This document shows, one piece after another, positions 1 through 8,908 of a stretch of DNA of 18,073 nucleotides. A program made the position numbers and the translations under genes. The DNA is from JBAYJY01 sp041664945 (GTDB taxonomy: Bacteria; UBP15; UBA6099). Position 1 is the stretch's first letter; each line of letters starts with the position of its first letter. The stretch lies in the NCBI GenBank assembly GCA_041664945.1, contig JBAYJY010000089.1, positions 1 to 18,073 on the forward strand, written 5' to 3'. The notes below the pieces were generated by a model. That model was not told where the DNA came from. It was given only the letters and a program-made list of their open reading frames with translations, and ran no database searches.

Positions 1-1
1 C

Positions 2-1072
2 ACCGGCGGGACCCTCAAACAGGCGCTCGGCGCGCTGGTTATGTTCATCGCCGTGGCGGGGTACGTCGCTTTCTCAATCCTGATGTTCAATCTGGCCCGC
101 ACGTGGATCGCCGTCGTGCCTGTCACGCTTTCAATCGTGGCGACATATCTGATGGTCGTCATCTACAGGTATATGACAGAGGGTCAGGAAGCCAAGCGGA
201 TGAAGGCGATGTTCTCGACGTATGTAAACCCGGAAGTCGTCGACACGCTGATACAAAACCCGGACAAGCTGCGACTGGGCGGCGAGAAAATGGACTTGAC
301 GGCGATGTTCGCTCTGGCGTCCGGACCGGGACTCGAAGACGCCGCGACGCCGGAGGAACTGGTTGACCGGCTCAACGAATATTTCACTGCGATGACGGAC
401 GAAATATTCAAACACGATGGAATGTTGGACAAATACGAGGGCAGCATAATCATGGCGGTTTACGGCGCGCCGATCTTCTACGAGGACAACGCTGTGAAAT
501 GCTGTTACGCTGCGCTCGACATGCAAAGGGTGACGCTGGAACTGCACAAAAAATGGGAATCCGAGGGAAAGAAGCCGATATACACGAGCGCAGGCATCAA
601 CTCGGGCATGATGATCGCGGGAAACATGGGGTCCGGATCGCGGTTCAACTACACGATTATGGGCGATGCGGTTAACCTCTCCGCCCGCCTGCTCGGCGCT
701 AATAAGCAATACAAAACGAGGCTGATGATCAGCCAGTACACATACGCGAAGGCGAAGGATAAGATTATCGCGCGCTCGATAGACAGAATACGGGTCAAGG
801 GACGCGACGAACCCGTCGAGTGTTTCGAACTTATGGGGCGCGTGGACTGGGGATTGCCGGAAAACATCATGCGAGGCAAGGAGCATTTCGAGACCGGCTC
901 GAAACTCTATCTCGCGCAGAAATGGGACGAGGCAAAGGCTGAGTTCGAAAAAGCTCATGCCGCGAACCCGGACGATGCTACGAGCAGAATTTATGTCGAT
1001 CGTTGCGACGAGTTCAAGGCGAATCCGCCCGGCGACAGCTGGGACGGCGTTTACACAATGACTACGAAATAA
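2..1072 (+). CDS. CHASE2-type class III adenylyl cyclase paralogue, 5' truncated by window edge; lacks metal-binding aspartates (C2-like half)
   Basis: The frame is open from base 2, so the gene starts upstream and its sensor region is not visible. Numbering is from the first visible Met (base 41). Two membrane segments (about residues 1-40) lead into the conserved linker FSTYVNPEVVDTL and a class III cyclase domain (about 60-275), then a short TPR-like tail rich in KWDEA. The domain is oddly split. The first metal Asp is replaced by Leu92 (bases 314-316) with a one-residue deletion nearby, and the second by Ser135 (443-445) in the context DKYEGS. The adenine-pocket Lys131 and Thr205, the transition-state Asn212 (674-676) and Arg216 (686-688), and the phosphate-binding Lys253 are kept. 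Alone it should not bind catalytic metals. I infer that it is the C2-like partner of the next gene, 60 bases downstream. An enzymatically dead regulator is the alternative. The family assignment is firm; the pairing is inference. Confidence 0.9.
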   Translation, partial: TGGTLKQALGALVMFIAVAGYVAFSILMFNLARTWIAVVPVTLSIVATYLMVVIYRYMTEGQEAKRMKAMFSTYVNPEVVDTLIQNPDKLRLGGEKMDLTAMFALASGPGLEDAATPEELVDRLNEYFTAMTDEIFKHDGMLDKYEGSIIMAVYGAPIFYEDNAVKCCYAALDMQRVTLELHKKWESEGKKPIYTSAGINSGMMIAGNMGSGSRFNYTIMGDAVNLSARLLGANKQYKTRLMISQYTYAKAKDKIIARSIDRIRVKGRDEPVECFELMGRVDWGLPENIMRGKEHFETGSKLYLAQKWDEAKAEFEKAHAANPDDATSRIYVDRCDEFKANPPGDSWDGVYTMTTK

Positions 1073-1132
1073 CGAGGCGGATTACGCCGCGCGGATTTTG
1101 CAAATCCAGATAGTATTTTAAGGAGACCCGCA

Positions 1133-3961
1133 ATGAAATTACCGTTCAAGCTTCCCCACAAAGCCGACGAGAGAAGCAGGATCATCAGTCCGCTGATCGG
1201 ATTCGGCCTCGCGGCGCTTTTCACTTTGCTTTATATCGCCGGCCCGCTCCAGAGTTTGTACAACTTCGACCTCGACTTCAAATTCAAACTGCGGCAGAAC
1301 ATCGCTAAAACGCCCACGAACAAAGACATTATGTTCATCGAGATCGAGGAAACCACTCTGGAGTGGGAAAACACGTTTCCCGACGATCCTATTTATTATC
1401 CGGATCTCATCAGGGAACTCGGCGCTGAAAAACACAGCGCTCTCGCTACGGTGTTCAGCATCGATTATTCGAGGCCGTTTGGACGGAAGGTGAACGTCGA
1501 CGTTCTGGACAACTACAAGGGCGTTTTGGGAAACATCTCGGGCGCTATCGCTAACGACGTGGCGATCAAGAGCCAGATTGCCCAGAACGCCGCCTATTAC
1601 GCCGAATTGCTCGGCGCTCCCGACGCCAACACTTACGCCGGCGACATTGCCACTAAGCTCGAAGAAATAGTTTTCGACCAGAACCTTACGAATTCTGCCA
1701 ACATTATGCAGCAGGTCGCCGGATTCGCCCAACAGGAGAGCAACCTCGCGAGCCTTGCGCCGAACCGCGAGAAAGCTGTCGCCGCGGCCATACCGGCGGC
1801 GAAAAACGTCTACTTTACCTACGACGCGAAAAACCATTTCGACAGTCCTTATGACGCCCGTGACCTGAAAGAAAATCCGCGCATCAGAAAAGTTTTCGAA
1901 AAAGTCATGGCCTATCCCACGCGGAACCGGCCGGAGGCAAAGCTCGAAGGCGCCGTTTTCGACGCCTACCAGAATTTTGTTATCAAGGATTTCGATTATC
2001 TTCTCGGCAAAAAAGGCAAGGCGTTCACAGGCATCGTCATGGAAAGAATCTTTCGCGATCGTGATGCAAAGGCCGCCGAACTCGCCGAATTTCACAAACA
2101 GAACGACAAAAACAGTTTCAAAATCCCCCCCGGGCTTGAAAACGCATATCTCCGCCTGAGCAAGGTAAAACCTGTCACGCCTGAGATCGGCGACCTGACA
2201 GCGGGCCAAGGCCTCCGCAAAGCGGAATTCAGCCCGGACGACGGAACACTCCGCATTATCGCGCCGGCAGTCATTTACGACGGGAGAATTTATCCGCACA
2301 TGGACCTGCTGCTCGCCATGAAATATCTGAAAGTCGCGCACAAAGACGTCGTGTTCAATAAAAACAGCATTATCCTCAAGAACGCGACTCACCCGCGCTT
2401 GAAAAAGAAAAAAGACATCGTCATCCCGCTTCAGCCCGGCGGAACCATGCTTATCAACTGGACCGGCCTCTGGGCGGACACCAACCTGTTCGATCACATG
2501 AGCCTCAGAAATGTTTATGTCCAGCTCGCGCGCTACGATATTCTCGAAAGAAACCAAAAAGGCGGCCAGCTCAGCGAAGAGGAAATTACAATCATTCAGA
2601 ATATGAAGGAGAAAGAGGCCAAGGAACTTGAAGCGCTCGCTAAAAGCATTAAAAACAAAATCGTTATTGTCGGATTGACAGCCACCGGCGCCGCCGACAC
2701 TAACCCGACGCCTCTCGAATCGCGCTACAGCATCCTCGGACTCCATGCAAACGTAATCAACACTATCATTGAGGACCTTTTCATAAACAGAATCCCCACC
2801 GGCTTCATTATTCTGATCTTTTTCGTTCTCGCAAGCGGACTCGGCTTCGTATGCGGCGCGGTCAAACACCACTCCTCGTTCGTCGTCGCCGTCATTAACT
2901 TCTTCCTGATGGTTGTCGTCGCGGCCGCCTACATCACCCTGTGCAACTATTTGTTCATCGCGCACAGAATCGACATTCCGATGCTCGCGCCCGTAATTCT
3001 CATTTTCGGCTCCTTCCTTCTCGTTTTCATTTACCGCTTCATCACGGAAGAGCAGGAAAAAAAGAAGATGAAAGGCATGTTCTCCACTTACGTCAACCCG
3101 CAGGTTGTAGACACACTGATCGCCGACCCGAGCAAGCTGAAACTCGGAGGGGAAACAGCGCACGCGACCGTATTCTTCTCGGACATAGCTGGATTCACCA
3201 CGATCTCGGAATCATTGTCGCCTGAATTGCTTGTCGAACTGCTCAACGAATACCTGACCGCAATGACGAACATTCTGCTCTCATACGGCGGAACGCTCGA
3301 CAAGTACATCGGCGACGCCGTCCTCGGCATCTACGGCGCTCCGATCTACTTCCCGGACCACGCGAAGAACTGCTGCTTCACCGCGATAGACATGCAGGAA
3401 AAACTTGTCGAAATGCGCAAAGACTGGGAAGCGCGCGGCAAGCCGGATATACAGGTTCGCTGCGGCATCAACACCGGCGACATCATCGCCGGCAACATGG
3501 GGTCGGTCAAAAGATTCAACTACACCGCCATGGGACCCGCCGTCGACTTCGGCGAACACCTCGAAAGCGGCGGAAAAACCTATGACACGCAGAAGTCGAT
3601 CAGCGAATTCACGAAAGCGGAGGCCGACGAGCACATCATCACCCGGCTGCTCGACATATCATGGATTTCAGGCTATGAAAAACCTGTCAAAATCTACGAA
3701 CTGATCGAAAAGAAATCCGTCGGAATTCCGGCTGACTTGGAGAAGGGTCTCCGACTTCATGAAGAGGCAGTAATTTTTTACTTCCAGCGCAAGTGGGACG
3801 AAGCGCTCGCAAAGCTCGAAGAAGTTTTTGTATTAATCCCCGGCGACCCGCCGTCAAAAAAACTTAAAAAACGGGTCGAGGAAGCAAAAGCGAATACGCC
3901 CGACGAGAGCTTCGACGAATTGCTGAAGCAGGCCACGCATAGGCAGAACCTTGTGTTCTAA
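1133..3961 (+). CDS. CHASE2-domain class III adenylyl cyclase, metal-binding but lacking transition-state residues (C1-like half)
   Basis: This is a 942-residue membrane protein starting at ATG 1133 with AAGGAG at 1120-1125. One membrane segment (18-39) precedes a large CHASE2 sensor outside the membrane, which begins with DLDFKFKLRQN and ends near IVIVGLTATGAADTNPTP (about 42-555). It is enlarged by roughly 200 residues of insert. Three membrane segments follow (about 556-636), then the FSTYVNPQVVDTL linker, the cyclase domain (about 670-865) and a TPR-like tail. Both metal aspartates are present, Asp684 in FFSDIAGFT and Asp728 in KYIGDA, as are Lys724 and Thr798 of the purine pocket. The transition-state Asn is Asp805, the transition-state Arg is His809, and the phosphate-binding Lys is Ser846. 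The motif GPAVDFGEHLESGG resembles the mammalian C1 version. A small hairpin (1093-1107) lies in the 60-base gap and no terminator is seen, so co-transcription with the upstream gene is likely. It probably makes cAMP only when paired with that product. Confidence 0.93.
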   Translation: MKLPFKLPHKADERSRIISPLIGFGLAALFTLLYIAGPLQSLYNFDLDFKFKLRQNIAKTPTNKDIMFIEIEETTLEWENTFPDDPIYYPDLIRELGAEKHSALATVFSIDYSRPFGRKVNVDVLDNYKGVLGNISGAIANDVAIKSQIAQNAAYYAELLGAPDANTYAGDIATKLEEIVFDQNLTNSANIMQQVAGFAQQESNLASLAPNREKAVAAAIPAAKNVYFTYDAKNHFDSPYDARDLKENPRIRKVFEKVMAYPTRNRPEAKLEGAVFDAYQNFVIKDFDYLLGKKGKAFTGIVMERIFRDRDAKAAELAEFHKQNDKNSFKIPPGLENAYLRLSKVKPVTPEIGDLTAGQGLRKAEFSPDDGTLRIIAPAVIYDGRIYPHMDLLLAMKYLKVAHKDVVFNKNSIILKNATHPRLKKKKDIVIPLQPGGTMLINWTGLWADTNLFDHMSLRNVYVQLARYDILERNQKGGQLSEEEITIIQNMKEKEAKELEALAKSIKNKIVIVGLTATGAADTNPTPLESRYSILGLHANVINTIIEDLFINRIPTGFIILIFFVLASGLGFVCGAVKHHSSFVVAVINFFLMVVVAAAYITLCNYLFIAHRIDIPMLAPVILIFGSFLLVFIYRFITEEQEKKKMKGMFSTYVNPQVVDTLIADPSKLKLGGETAHATVFFSDIAGFTTISESLSPELLVELLNEYLTAMTNILLSYGGTLDKYIGDAVLGIYGAPIYFPDHAKNCCFTAIDMQEKLVEMRKDWEARGKPDIQVRCGINTGDIIAGNMGSVKRFNYTAMGPAVDFGEHLESGGKTYDTQKSISEFTKAEADEHIITRLLDISWISGYEKPVKIYELIEKKSVGIPADLEKGLRLHEEAVIFYFQRKWDEALAKLEEVFVLIPGDPPSKKLKKRVEEAKANTPDESFDELLKQATHRQNLVF

Positions 3962-4032
3962 CAACAAGAGAGGCGGTCGCCATATAGAATCATCAATGCG
4001 ATAATTAATCGGCATAATAGCAAGCGGCAAAT

Positions 4033-4062
4033 AAAAAAGGAGCCTTTCGGCTCCTTTTTTTT
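4033..4062. terminator. Bidirectional intrinsic terminator between convergent genes
   Basis: Twelve paired bases, A6 followed by GGAGCC, a TTTC loop, then GGCTCC and a T-run. Because an A-run flanks the left arm, the mirror RNA also ends in U residues, so the same hairpin can stop the cyclase transcript (+) and the mannosidase transcript (-). The remaining bases of the 136-base gap hold nothing else I can identify. Confidence 0.9.
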
Positions 4063-4097
4063 ATCGCTCGATTCGCCAATAGAACCGGCGAATTCAA

Positions 4098-7000
4098 TTA
4101 CTTTTTCGCGCTTTCCGGGTTGGCGAGTTTGCCGATGTGTGACGGCGAGAGCGCATAGTTCCAGATTGTTATCTTGTCCAGAACGCCCTTGAAGAAGTCG
4201 CCCTTTGCCGAGCCGGCGCTCTTCGCGCCGATGAAAAGCGAGTCGGTTGTGGCGATCATTTTCCCGGAAGCCGCGGTTTCGCCGACTTGCTTCCCGTCAA
4301 CATACAGCCTTATCGCGGCGCCATCATAAGTTCCGGCGATATGATGCCATTCGCCGGCCGACGGCAGCGGCCCCGTCACGACGCCGACTCCCGAGATGTC
4401 GAACGCAAGCTTGTCGACTTCGTTGTAAAGCCGGTATTGATTGTCTTCGCCGCCCTTCTGCAATATCCTGCGGTTTCCGTTCCAGTCTTCAGGCTTGATC
4501 CATGAGGAGACAGTGATGGCTGAATCCGGATTCAGTTCCGGCTTGTCGTTGAAACTCAGGCTCTGGTCTTCGCCGTTGAGTTCGAGCGCGGCGCCGAACC
4601 TGCCCTGTAATATCTTCGGATTTCCTATCATGCTGAACCCGCGCCCCTGCGGAACCATTCCCATGTTAATAGATTGATCCTTGCTCTGAAACTTCAGTTC
4701 GAAGATCGGAGGTGTCATTGTAAATTTGAAAGTCACTGCCGACTTAATCGCATTTGCCGCTGCCGAAACGTCTCGAACTTTTTCTACCGTGAGCTCGTAC
4801 TTTTCGGCCAGCTTCGGCGCCGTTGCGGTTTTGATCGTCACCGAATTGCCGTCCGGATTAAGCGCAACGGATTCTATTCCGAGATCGGGATCTACGCGAT
4901 AGTTCGCGGCCTTTTCAGCGGACGCCTTTTCGACCGGTTCAGAAAATCGGACAATGAGCGTCTGAACGCCGTCGAAAGCGGCGACGTCTGATACGCCCGG
5001 AGGAGTGGAGTCTTTTACCTCGAAAACAGCTGTCGAAAGCGGACTTTTCGAGCCGCCCGTCCCGAACGCGCGCGCTTTGACTGTCGCGCTTTTGAGAATC
5101 CAGACCGGGCCTCGGTAAAGAGGCGACTTTGCGGTAGGCTCGCTGCCGTCTATCGAGTATCGCACTTCGTCGAACCCCGCATACCACGATTTTCGGATTG
5201 TCATTTTTACCGTGTCATCATACTTGCCTGCGGCAGGTTCGATCCGCGGCGCTTCTGACGGCTTCTCGAAATCATCATACAGCAACTGCGCCGGCGCCGT
5301 TTCGTCGTTTTCGTTATATGCCGCGGTCGCCGCGAAAATCCTTATTCCGGGCGCGTTCGGCAGCGTAACGCTTTTCGCGTTCGCCGGCAGGTCGATTTTA
5401 TATTTGAAAATATAACTGTATTCGTAAGCGAGATTTTCGCCAAAACTATTGTGGCGGTGTGAGATAAACCACGCGATGCCAGCGCGTTTGGTAAAAGCGG
5501 GCTTGAGGCCGTATATCTCTCTGTCGTTCTTCCATATCCGGTTGTCCCACTGCCCGACATATCCGGTCCATTCCTGAACCTTTAGCGCGGCCGCCTTGCC
5601 GTTGACTTTGAAGTCTCCCTTAACATCTCCTCCCGACGACGACGCGAGCAGATACAGGCGGTTATATTTGCCGGCTGGAATGCTGAGCGTCTGGCCTTTG
5701 CATGACAGCGCGTTTTTCTTTCCCGCTCCGGCCGGGCCGAGCTTGAACTCGATCCCGTCGGCAGAGACGCTCTTCGGCAACATCTCAGCCGGGTATGAGT
5801 TTCCCTTGCCGTCGAACCCGGCGTTCGTTTTTTCTCCATCGCCGCTTGCCGCTGCGATGTCGAAAGCGAGGTTGATCGGCGTCGATTCGGGCGCTTTTTC
5901 CTTATCTTTAGCGGCGCTTAGTTTGACAGCGAACGTTCGCGGACTGAAGCCAGTCATGTCAACAATCAGCGATCCGTCTCGCACGGTCGCGGCGCCGATT
6001 TCGCGCTCCTGCCCGTCGAGCTCGCGCGCGGAAACGACCGGAGCCGCAAATGAAACCGCCACTCCGTCCGCCGGCCGGCCGTACAGTTCCTGAAGCCGCA
6101 CGATAATTTCGTCGCTGTCTTCAGCTTTCTTTAGCGCGCTCACGCCTACCTGCGCAGAACTGATTTTCATGAAGGAGAACGATTTCCCGAGCGGCCCTTT
6201 GTGCGCGGGCGCCGTGAACGCGATCAACGGCTGGTTGAGCCGCGCGCCGCGCCATGAAATACCGCTTTCTCGCCAGTCGCCCTTATGCCCTGCGAGCGCG
6301 TAGAGAACGCGGTGGCGACCGAGGTCCTGCGTCTCCTGATCGCAGTAGCCCCTGCACCGTGGCGTGCGCACGAGGGTGAGCCGCAGCGTGTTGTCGTCCG
6401 GTTTGTCCGAGCCGAATTTGGAGTCTTCGAGCACAGCGGTTCCGAAACCGCCGCTTGCGTCCGTCAGGTCGAGCCACTGGCGCGACGGAACTTCATACTT
6501 GCCGGAGTTGTTGTTCGGGCGCTCGATAACGCCCATGCCGAGGTTGTATGACGCCATTGGATTCGAGGCCGCGAACTTGAATGAGGCCTTTGCGGCTGTT
6601 CCCATCGTGCGCCAGTCTAAGGCGGCGTCGAATTCGAGCCGATCGCCGGCGGAGCCCGCCGCGAGCCTGATCGTCTGCGCAAAGCTCGATCCTTCGAAAT
6701 CGCGGACCACTTCGAGCGCGACCCGCGCCGGTCCGTTCTCCACTATCTTTATCTTCGCCGGCCCCTGCGCGTAGCCGCGCGGCGGCGTGTTCCAGTCGTC
6801 CCAATCAATATTCCACGCAGGCCAGTTTTTCGGAGAGTCCTCCATCATAGCGAGCCGCGCCGGAGCAGCGAGAAGTTCGCGTCCGGCGGTTTTGTCATAG
6901 ACGCTCGATACGTCGCCGTTAGCGTCGAGCCGGACGCTGTAGCTATTGTTTTCGAGGCTGTTCTTTGTCGCCGAAAGGCCCGTAGGCATCGAACAGGGCT

Positions 7001-8504
7001 TGTCGGATTTCCTAACATCGTAAACCGCGAAGCCTACTGAGGGCGCCTTCGCCAAGAACGCGACTTCGAGAACGTCTCCGCTTTTCTCTATGACCTGCGA
7101 CGGAACTTCCGCGCCTGCCGCATCAAATACTCGCGCGGCTGAAGCGCCGGAAATTCTGATTTTCGCCTGCGCAATGTCCTCGCGGGCGATAGCGAGCGGA
7201 TTATAAACCACAACCGCAACGCCCTTGGCCTGCGTGTCGAGCAGCCGCGCGGCGGCGCCGGCCGCTGTTTCGAGCATACTCGCGGAGTTGTTTAGCGCGA
7301 TAACTTCGTCGTTCCACGAGAACTCATACGCTTTCGGCACACTCGTGCCCGGCAGAATGTCGTGCATCTGATTTCCGAGGATGAGATACCACGTCTGGTT
7401 GAGCCGTTCGAGCGGGTAGCCGGCGCCGCCGAGCCAGTCGGCGATCACGGAGGCGCGCTCCGCATTGTCTATCAGCAACTCATTCTTCCGGTTCCAGCGC
7501 TTGATGTAAGCCTGTGATGTGAGAGAGCCGGCGGAATGTTCCTTGAGCAGCAGATCGCCCTTGTAACGGGGCAGTTTCGCGAAATTATCCGGAGTTATCG
7601 CCTTGAAAATCTGGTCCGAAGCTGCGGAAACAACACAGACCGGGCCGTCGCTGTTAACGCTCTCCTGAACCCATTTGACGGAACCCTCTGTGGGCGAACC
7701 GCCCACATCGCCGGTTCCGTAATATTTGAAATCCGCGTAGAAGCCCGATTTCTTTCCGGTTTCATTGATTCTGTCCAGCCATACTTCTTCTTTGCTCAAG
7801 TCTGTGCCCACTGTGCTGCCGTAGCTGCCGGGATTCAGGGCGGCTGCGAGTCCGCGGCCGTCGAGTCCTTCCCAGACTCCGACATTGAACGGAATGCCGA
7901 CGGGCGAGCCCCATGTGAGCTTCTGCGTCGAGAACCCTTTTAGACCCGCGTGCGCGAGCGCGGACGGTAGCGAAGCCGGAAAGCCGAAGCAGTCCGGAAG
8001 CATGTAATCCTCGCTCGTTTTGTTGAATTCCTTCAGAAAATAATGGTTGCCGTAAAGCACATGCCGGATAACGGATTCCGGCGTGGGAACGTTCGCGTCG
8101 TTCTCGTCCACCGAACTGCCGGAGAGATACCATCTGTCCTTGGCGATGTAATCCTTCACCCGCTGATAGTCCGCCGGGTAGTATTCTTTCATCATCATGT
8201 ACCTGCGCGCGCCGGTGAAGTTGAACCGGTAGTCGGGGTACTTATCGAGCAAATCAAAATTGAAATGCATCGTGTTAGGAATGTACTTATAAATGGAGTC
8301 CTGGTAGGTCCAGCGCCACTGCGTGTCCAGATGCGCGTAGCCAACGACATAAAGAACCTTGTCCTTCTGCGGATCGCACTTCTGCCACTCCGGCTTGGCG
8401 GCGGCGTCCGGGCCCGCTTTCGAGAGCAGCAGAAAGAAAAACAGAACTGCGGCCGCCGCAACAATAATTCGCTTTCCGATTCCGTTCGTTTGTTTCTTCA
8501 TCAT
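4098..8504 (-). CDS. Secreted multidomain GH38 alpha-mannosidase
   Basis: This 1468-residue enzyme has a signal peptide (hydrophobic core about 12-29, possible cleavage in the DAAAK stretch near 36). The GH38 catalytic domain (about 48-390) shows zinc ligands His58 and Asp60 in HLDTQW, the nucleophile Asp171 in PDCFGF, and zinc-site His381 in QMHDILPGT. A helical linker and the GH38 beta-sandwich region run to about 850. A further beta-rich module (about 860-1075, with NSYPAEMLP) follows. The C-terminus carries a chitobiase C-terminal-like module (about 1080-1165), a Big_5/SbsA-type Ig-like domain (about 1166-1265) and a LamG-like concanavalin fold (about 1275-1460, with YDGAAIRLYVDGKQVG). 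It is longer than typical bacterial GH38 enzymes because of these tail modules. It should cleave alpha-mannosides in the periplasm or at the surface; linkage specificity cannot be read. The start at 8504 has GAGG ten bases upstream; a second ATG follows directly. The gene appears monocistronic. Confidence 0.92.
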   Translation of the reverse strand: MMKKQTNGIGKRIIVAAAAVLFFFLLLSKAGPDAAAKPEWQKCDPQKDKVLYVVGYAHLDTQWRWTYQDSIYKYIPNTMHFNFDLLDKYPDYRFNFTGARRYMMMKEYYPADYQRVKDYIAKDRWYLSGSSVDENDANVPTPESVIRHVLYGNHYFLKEFNKTSEDYMLPDCFGFPASLPSALAHAGLKGFSTQKLTWGSPVGIPFNVGVWEGLDGRGLAAALNPGSYGSTVGTDLSKEEVWLDRINETGKKSGFYADFKYYGTGDVGGSPTEGSVKWVQESVNSDGPVCVVSAASDQIFKAITPDNFAKLPRYKGDLLLKEHSAGSLTSQAYIKRWNRKNELLIDNAERASVIADWLGGAGYPLERLNQTWYLILGNQMHDILPGTSVPKAYEFSWNDEVIALNNSASMLETAAGAAARLLDTQAKGVAVVVYNPLAIAREDIAQAKIRISGASAARVFDAAGAEVPSQVIEKSGDVLEVAFLAKAPSVGFAVYDVRKSDKPCSMPTGLSATKNSLENNSYSVRLDANGDVSSVYDKTAGRELLAAPARLAMMEDSPKNWPAWNIDWDDWNTPPRGYAQGPAKIKIVENGPARVALEVVRDFEGSSFAQTIRLAAGSAGDRLEFDAALDWRTMGTAAKASFKFAASNPMASYNLGMGVIERPNNNSGKYEVPSRQWLDLTDASGGFGTAVLEDSKFGSDKPDDNTLRLTLVRTPRCRGYCDQETQDLGRHRVLYALAGHKGDWRESGISWRGARLNQPLIAFTAPAHKGPLGKSFSFMKISSAQVGVSALKKAEDSDEIIVRLQELYGRPADGVAVSFAAPVVSARELDGQEREIGAATVRDGSLIVDMTGFSPRTFAVKLSAAKDKEKAPESTPINLAFDIAAASGDGEKTNAGFDGKGNSYPAEMLPKSVSADGIEFKLGPAGAGKKNALSCKGQTLSIPAGKYNRLYLLASSSGGDVKGDFKVNGKAAALKVQEWTGYVGQWDNRIWKNDREIYGLKPAFTKRAGIAWFISHRHNSFGENLAYEYSYIFKYKIDLPANAKSVTLPNAPGIRIFAATAAYNENDETAPAQLLYDDFEKPSEAPRIEPAAGKYDDTVKMTIRKSWYAGFDEVRYSIDGSEPTAKSPLYRGPVWILKSATVKARAFGTGGSKSPLSTAVFEVKDSTPPGVSDVAAFDGVQTLIVRFSEPVEKASAEKAANYRVDPDLGIESVALNPDGNSVTIKTATAPKLAEKYELTVEKVRDVSAAANAIKSAVTFKFTMTPPIFELKFQSKDQSINMGMVPQGRGFSMIGNPKILQGRFGAALELNGEDQSLSFNDKPELNPDSAITVSSWIKPEDWNGNRRILQKGGEDNQYRLYNEVDKLAFDISGVGVVTGPLPSAGEWHHIAGTYDGAAIRLYVDGKQVGETAASGKMIATTDSLFIGAKSAGSAKGDFFKGVLDKITIWNYALSPSHIGKLANPESAKK

Positions 8505-8542
8505 GGGTGAATTACCTCGTTATTTAAGGTTTTGGCACAATG

Positions 8543-8571
8543 ATTATTCCCGAATATGCGGATATTTGCAA
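8543..8571 (-). promoter_or_regulatory. Candidate sigma-70-type promoter for the GH38 gene
   Basis: On the minus strand, TTGCAA (8566-8571) is followed after 17 bases by AATAAT (8543-8548), about 38 bases before the mannosidase start. The -10 matches consensus at five of six positions and the -35 at four of six. It is supported only by matching and position. Confidence 0.35.
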
Positions 8572-8902
8572 CCTTGCGATAAGCGCTGGTAAGATACCGC
8601 TTCTCCCGTTCACATGCAAAGAATCGACCGCAGAGACAATCCATTGGTGTAATCGGGCCGTTACAGTGTATCTGCGCGCGCTACAGTAATCCGCGATTAT
8701 CATTAAATGTTCGATTGAGCCTTAAATAAATATCTTCATAAGTCTGGCGTAAATCTCGCGGCATAATCGCTGAAATACGCGAATTCTTCGCGCCCGACCG
8801 CAAGCGTCTCGCTTTTTGCGGCGCATGGCATGGAAATTGCTTTTTACTCATTACTGCCACACAAGTTAAAGGCAATGGCGGACGGACTTCAAGCGACGAC
8901 GC

Positions 8903-8908
8903 GGAGGA
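8903..8908 (+). promoter_or_regulatory. Ribosome-binding site deciding the kinase start
   Basis: GGAGGA lies eight bases before ATG 8917. The in-frame ATGs further upstream at 8830 and 8875 lack a comparable site, and the added residues would put a basic, non-conserved leader ahead of the first membrane segment. The 8917 start is therefore preferred. Confidence 0.8.

Noticed and set aside
131..958. Minus-strand open frame opposite the first cyclase
   Set aside because: It mirrors the real coding frame, with low-complexity Val/Arg/His-rich translation and no recognisable domain.
2..1072. The first cyclase as a decaying pseudogene
   Set aside because: The frame is intact, the linker, purine-pocket and transition-state residues are conserved, and the lost residues are exactly those supplied by the neighbour.
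1139..3163. Long minus-strand open frame (674 codons) opposite the second cyclase
   Set aside because: It lies fully antisense to a protein with clear CHASE2 and cyclase domains, its translation shows no known motifs, and it arises from the codon bias of the real gene.
8681..8875. 64-codon minus-strand frame in the mannosidase-kinase gap
   Set aside because: No ribosome-binding site, no family resemblance, and it overlaps the kinase leader region.
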